A stretch of 47,879 bases of DNA, taken from contig CAJWGN010000009.1 of assembly GCA_913031035.1 (NCBI GenBank), positions 1 to 47,879 of the forward strand, read 5' to 3'. Under the pieces are notes generated by a model. It did no database searches and had not been told where the DNA came from. It saw nothing but the letters and a program-made list of their open reading frames with translations. Shown here one piece after another: positions 46,413 through 47,879 of the stretch. A program made the position numbers and the translations under genes. Numbering within the stretch: position 1 is the first letter of the stretch; each line of letters begins with the position of its first letter. Source of the stretch: an uncultured Gammaproteobacteria bacterium (lineage in GTDB: Bacteria; Pseudomonadota; Gammaproteobacteria; Pseudomonadales; Pseudohongiellaceae).

Positions 46413-47879
46413 GTGATTACTTTGAAATATTTACTGCTCACGTTTTTCCTCGCTTCATTAATAAGCTGCAGTCCAAGCTCTGATCAGGCTGCTGCTCCTA
46501 GTGTTATTGATCCGGCAGATATGATTTTTGTCGGTCAAAACATTATCACCATGGATCAGCCTGATGTGACAGGGGTTGCAGTCAGGGGCGATCGGATTAG
46601 CTTTGTCGGTTCAGCAGAAGAGGCGATGTTACTCAGAGGCACTGAGACTCGAGTTGTTGAGCTTGGCGAGCGAGCTTTATTACCCGGCTTTATTGACGCC
46701 CATGGCCATTTTTCTGCTTTTGCCAGTCGTCTAGACGCATTGGATTTATCGTCGCCGCCAGTGGGTGATATTAATTCCATTGATGACATTGTAAGCGCAA
46801 TTCGAAACTGGATTGAAGTTCGGCAAATTCCCGCCGGGGAGATAATACACGGGGTGGGTTATGACGATTCATTGCTAGCAGAGTTGCGTCACCCAACCAG
46901 AGAGGACCTTGATCGTGCTTCGACTCGGCACCCTATCGTTATTAGACATGTGTCAGGTCATTTGCTTGCCGTGAACTCATTGGCCCTATCCAATGCCAAT
47001 GTGTCCGTGTTAACAGATAATCCAGAAGGTGGGGTGATACGGCGGCTCGACGGCAGCGCTGACCCAGATGGGGTGATGGAAGAAACAGCTATGAGGCTTT
47101 TTCCTAGTCAGAGCACTGATTTAAACGAAGAGCAGCGCCGATTGCTTAGGCGTCAGGCCCTGGAGGTTTACGCCAGCTATGGAATCACCACGATTCAAGA
47201 CAGTAATATAGGCCAGCCCTATCTGAATCAATTGATAGAAGAAGCCAAGCTTGATCCCTTCCCCCAAGACATTGTTGCTTACCTGTGGGCAAACGTCATG
47301 AGTGACGACCAGCTCGCAGTGGTCGCCCCGACGGAGTATCAGGGAGGAATTCGATTAGGCGGGATAAAATTTACGTTGGACGGATCTCCTCAGGGGCGCA
47401 CCGCATGGATGACCGAGCCTTATACTCAAGGGCCGCCAAACGCAAAGCCTGACTATGTTGCATACCCTAGCTACGACCCTGAACTTTATCTTCAGAGAAT
47501 GCCCGATTTGATCGAACGCGCAGTGCCGGTGTTAGCCCATGCAAACGGCGATGCAGCCATTGATTTAATGCTGGACGGAGTGGAAGCGGGACTCACCTCT
47601 GGGGAGGTTAAAGATCACCGTTCGGTAGTAATTCATTCTCAGCTGATGCGACCAGATCATCTGCCTAGGTTCAAAGAATTGGGGGTCATACCGTCTTACT
47701 ATTCAGTGCATCCATTTTTTTGGGGTGACTGGCATCGATTGAGTTTCGGTGAGGAGCGAGCATCTTTTATTAGCCCCGTGGCAGCGACAGCGGCGTTAGA
47801 TATTCCTTTGACAATACACAATGATACGCCTGTGGTTCCGCCAGATATGATGCGCCTAGTGTCAGTTACAGTTAACAGG
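46413..47879 (+). CDS. Lipoprotein amidohydrolase of the YtcJ type, 5' part
   Basis: The frame is open from a GTG at 46413 (alternative TTG at 46422) to the right edge, 489 codons, and continues beyond. The N-terminus is a lipoprotein signal (TFFLASLISC, lipobox LISC), so the product is probably anchored in a membrane facing the periplasm. The amidohydrolase-3 layout is clear: GFIDAHGHF (metal HxH), then VIRHVSGH, KFTLDGSPQGRTAWMTE, HANGDAAID and IHSQLM. These enzymes cleave C-N or N-formyl bonds in small molecules. Its own start has no good ribosome site. With the amidohydrolase at 21399 it is the second such enzyme here. Confidence 0.85.
   Translation, partial: MITLKYLLLTFFLASLISCSPSSDQAAAPSVIDPADMIFVGQNIITMDQPDVTGVAVRGDRISFVGSAEEAMLLRGTETRVVELGERALLPGFIDAHGHFSAFASRLDALDLSSPPVGDINSIDDIVSAIRNWIEVRQIPAGEIIHGVGYDDSLLAELRHPTREDLDRASTRHPIVIRHVSGHLLAVNSLALSNANVSVLTDNPEGGVIRRLDGSADPDGVMEETAMRLFPSQSTDLNEEQRRLLRRQALEVYASYGITTIQDSNIGQPYLNQLIEEAKLDPFPQDIVAYLWANVMSDDQLAVVAPTEYQGGIRLGGIKFTLDGSPQGRTAWMTEPYTQGPPNAKPDYVAYPSYDPELYLQRMPDLIERAVPVLAHANGDAAIDLMLDGVEAGLTSGEVKDHRSVVIHSQLMRPDHLPRFKELGVIPSYYSVHPFFWGDWHRLSFGEERASFISPVAATAALDIPLTIHNDTPVVPPDMMRLVSVTVNR

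Overview
The window looks like chromosomal DNA of a free-living, probably marine gammaproteobacterium. The reasons are an E. coli-type HisC, PurT, DbpA and PpnP, together with many exported peptidases, esterases and amidohydrolases and DUF305/LVIVD-type surface proteins. I cannot name a genus. No rRNA, tRNA, CRISPR array, phage or insertion sequence is visible.

Layout. 1-421: 3' end of a TolC-like efflux gene. 541-2160: a dead GAF/histidine-kinase/receiver gene. 2187-9944: exported esterase, purT, an unknown exported protein, dbpA with a terminator, and a large M28 metallopeptidase. 10018-13405: a GGDEF-like protein whose signature has decayed to DNGHF, two more ruined receiver or hybrid-kinase remnants on opposite strands, and ppnP. 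13457-22790: exported degradative and surface proteins (matrixin-like protease, DUF305-LVIVD fusion, alpha/beta hydrolase, S10 carboxypeptidase, amidohydrolase) with a FabH-like ketoacyl synthase among them. 22815-26243: a coupled hisC/YjiH-type transporter pair, then a promoter, a clear FMN riboswitch and a lone type-II lumazine synthase (ribH2). 26530-27423: an endonuclease/exonuclease/phosphatase-family gene interrupted by two compensating frameshifts. 28037-30616: a solitary HTH-STAND ATPase-TPR protein in an AT-rich stretch.

32125-39136 is the most unusual block. It encodes a GMC oxidoreductase with a Tat-exported small subunit, a secreted protein of unknown family, and two different proteins that join a c-type haem site (CxxCH) to a peptidylglycine-monooxygenase-like copper fold. 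One of these also has an N-terminal redoxin domain. Part of the block is divergently transcribed around a perfect 7-1-7 palindrome. I infer a periplasmic copper/haem/flavin oxidation system of unknown substrate.

39414-47879: an MFS transporter, a beta-lactamase-family hydrolase, a three-gene operon (thioesterase, exported hydrolase, kynureninase) followed by a broken reading frame, a soluble Hanks-type kinase, and the 5' part of a lipoprotein amidohydrolase that runs off the window.

All calls come from reading translations and sequence motifs; no database search was possible.
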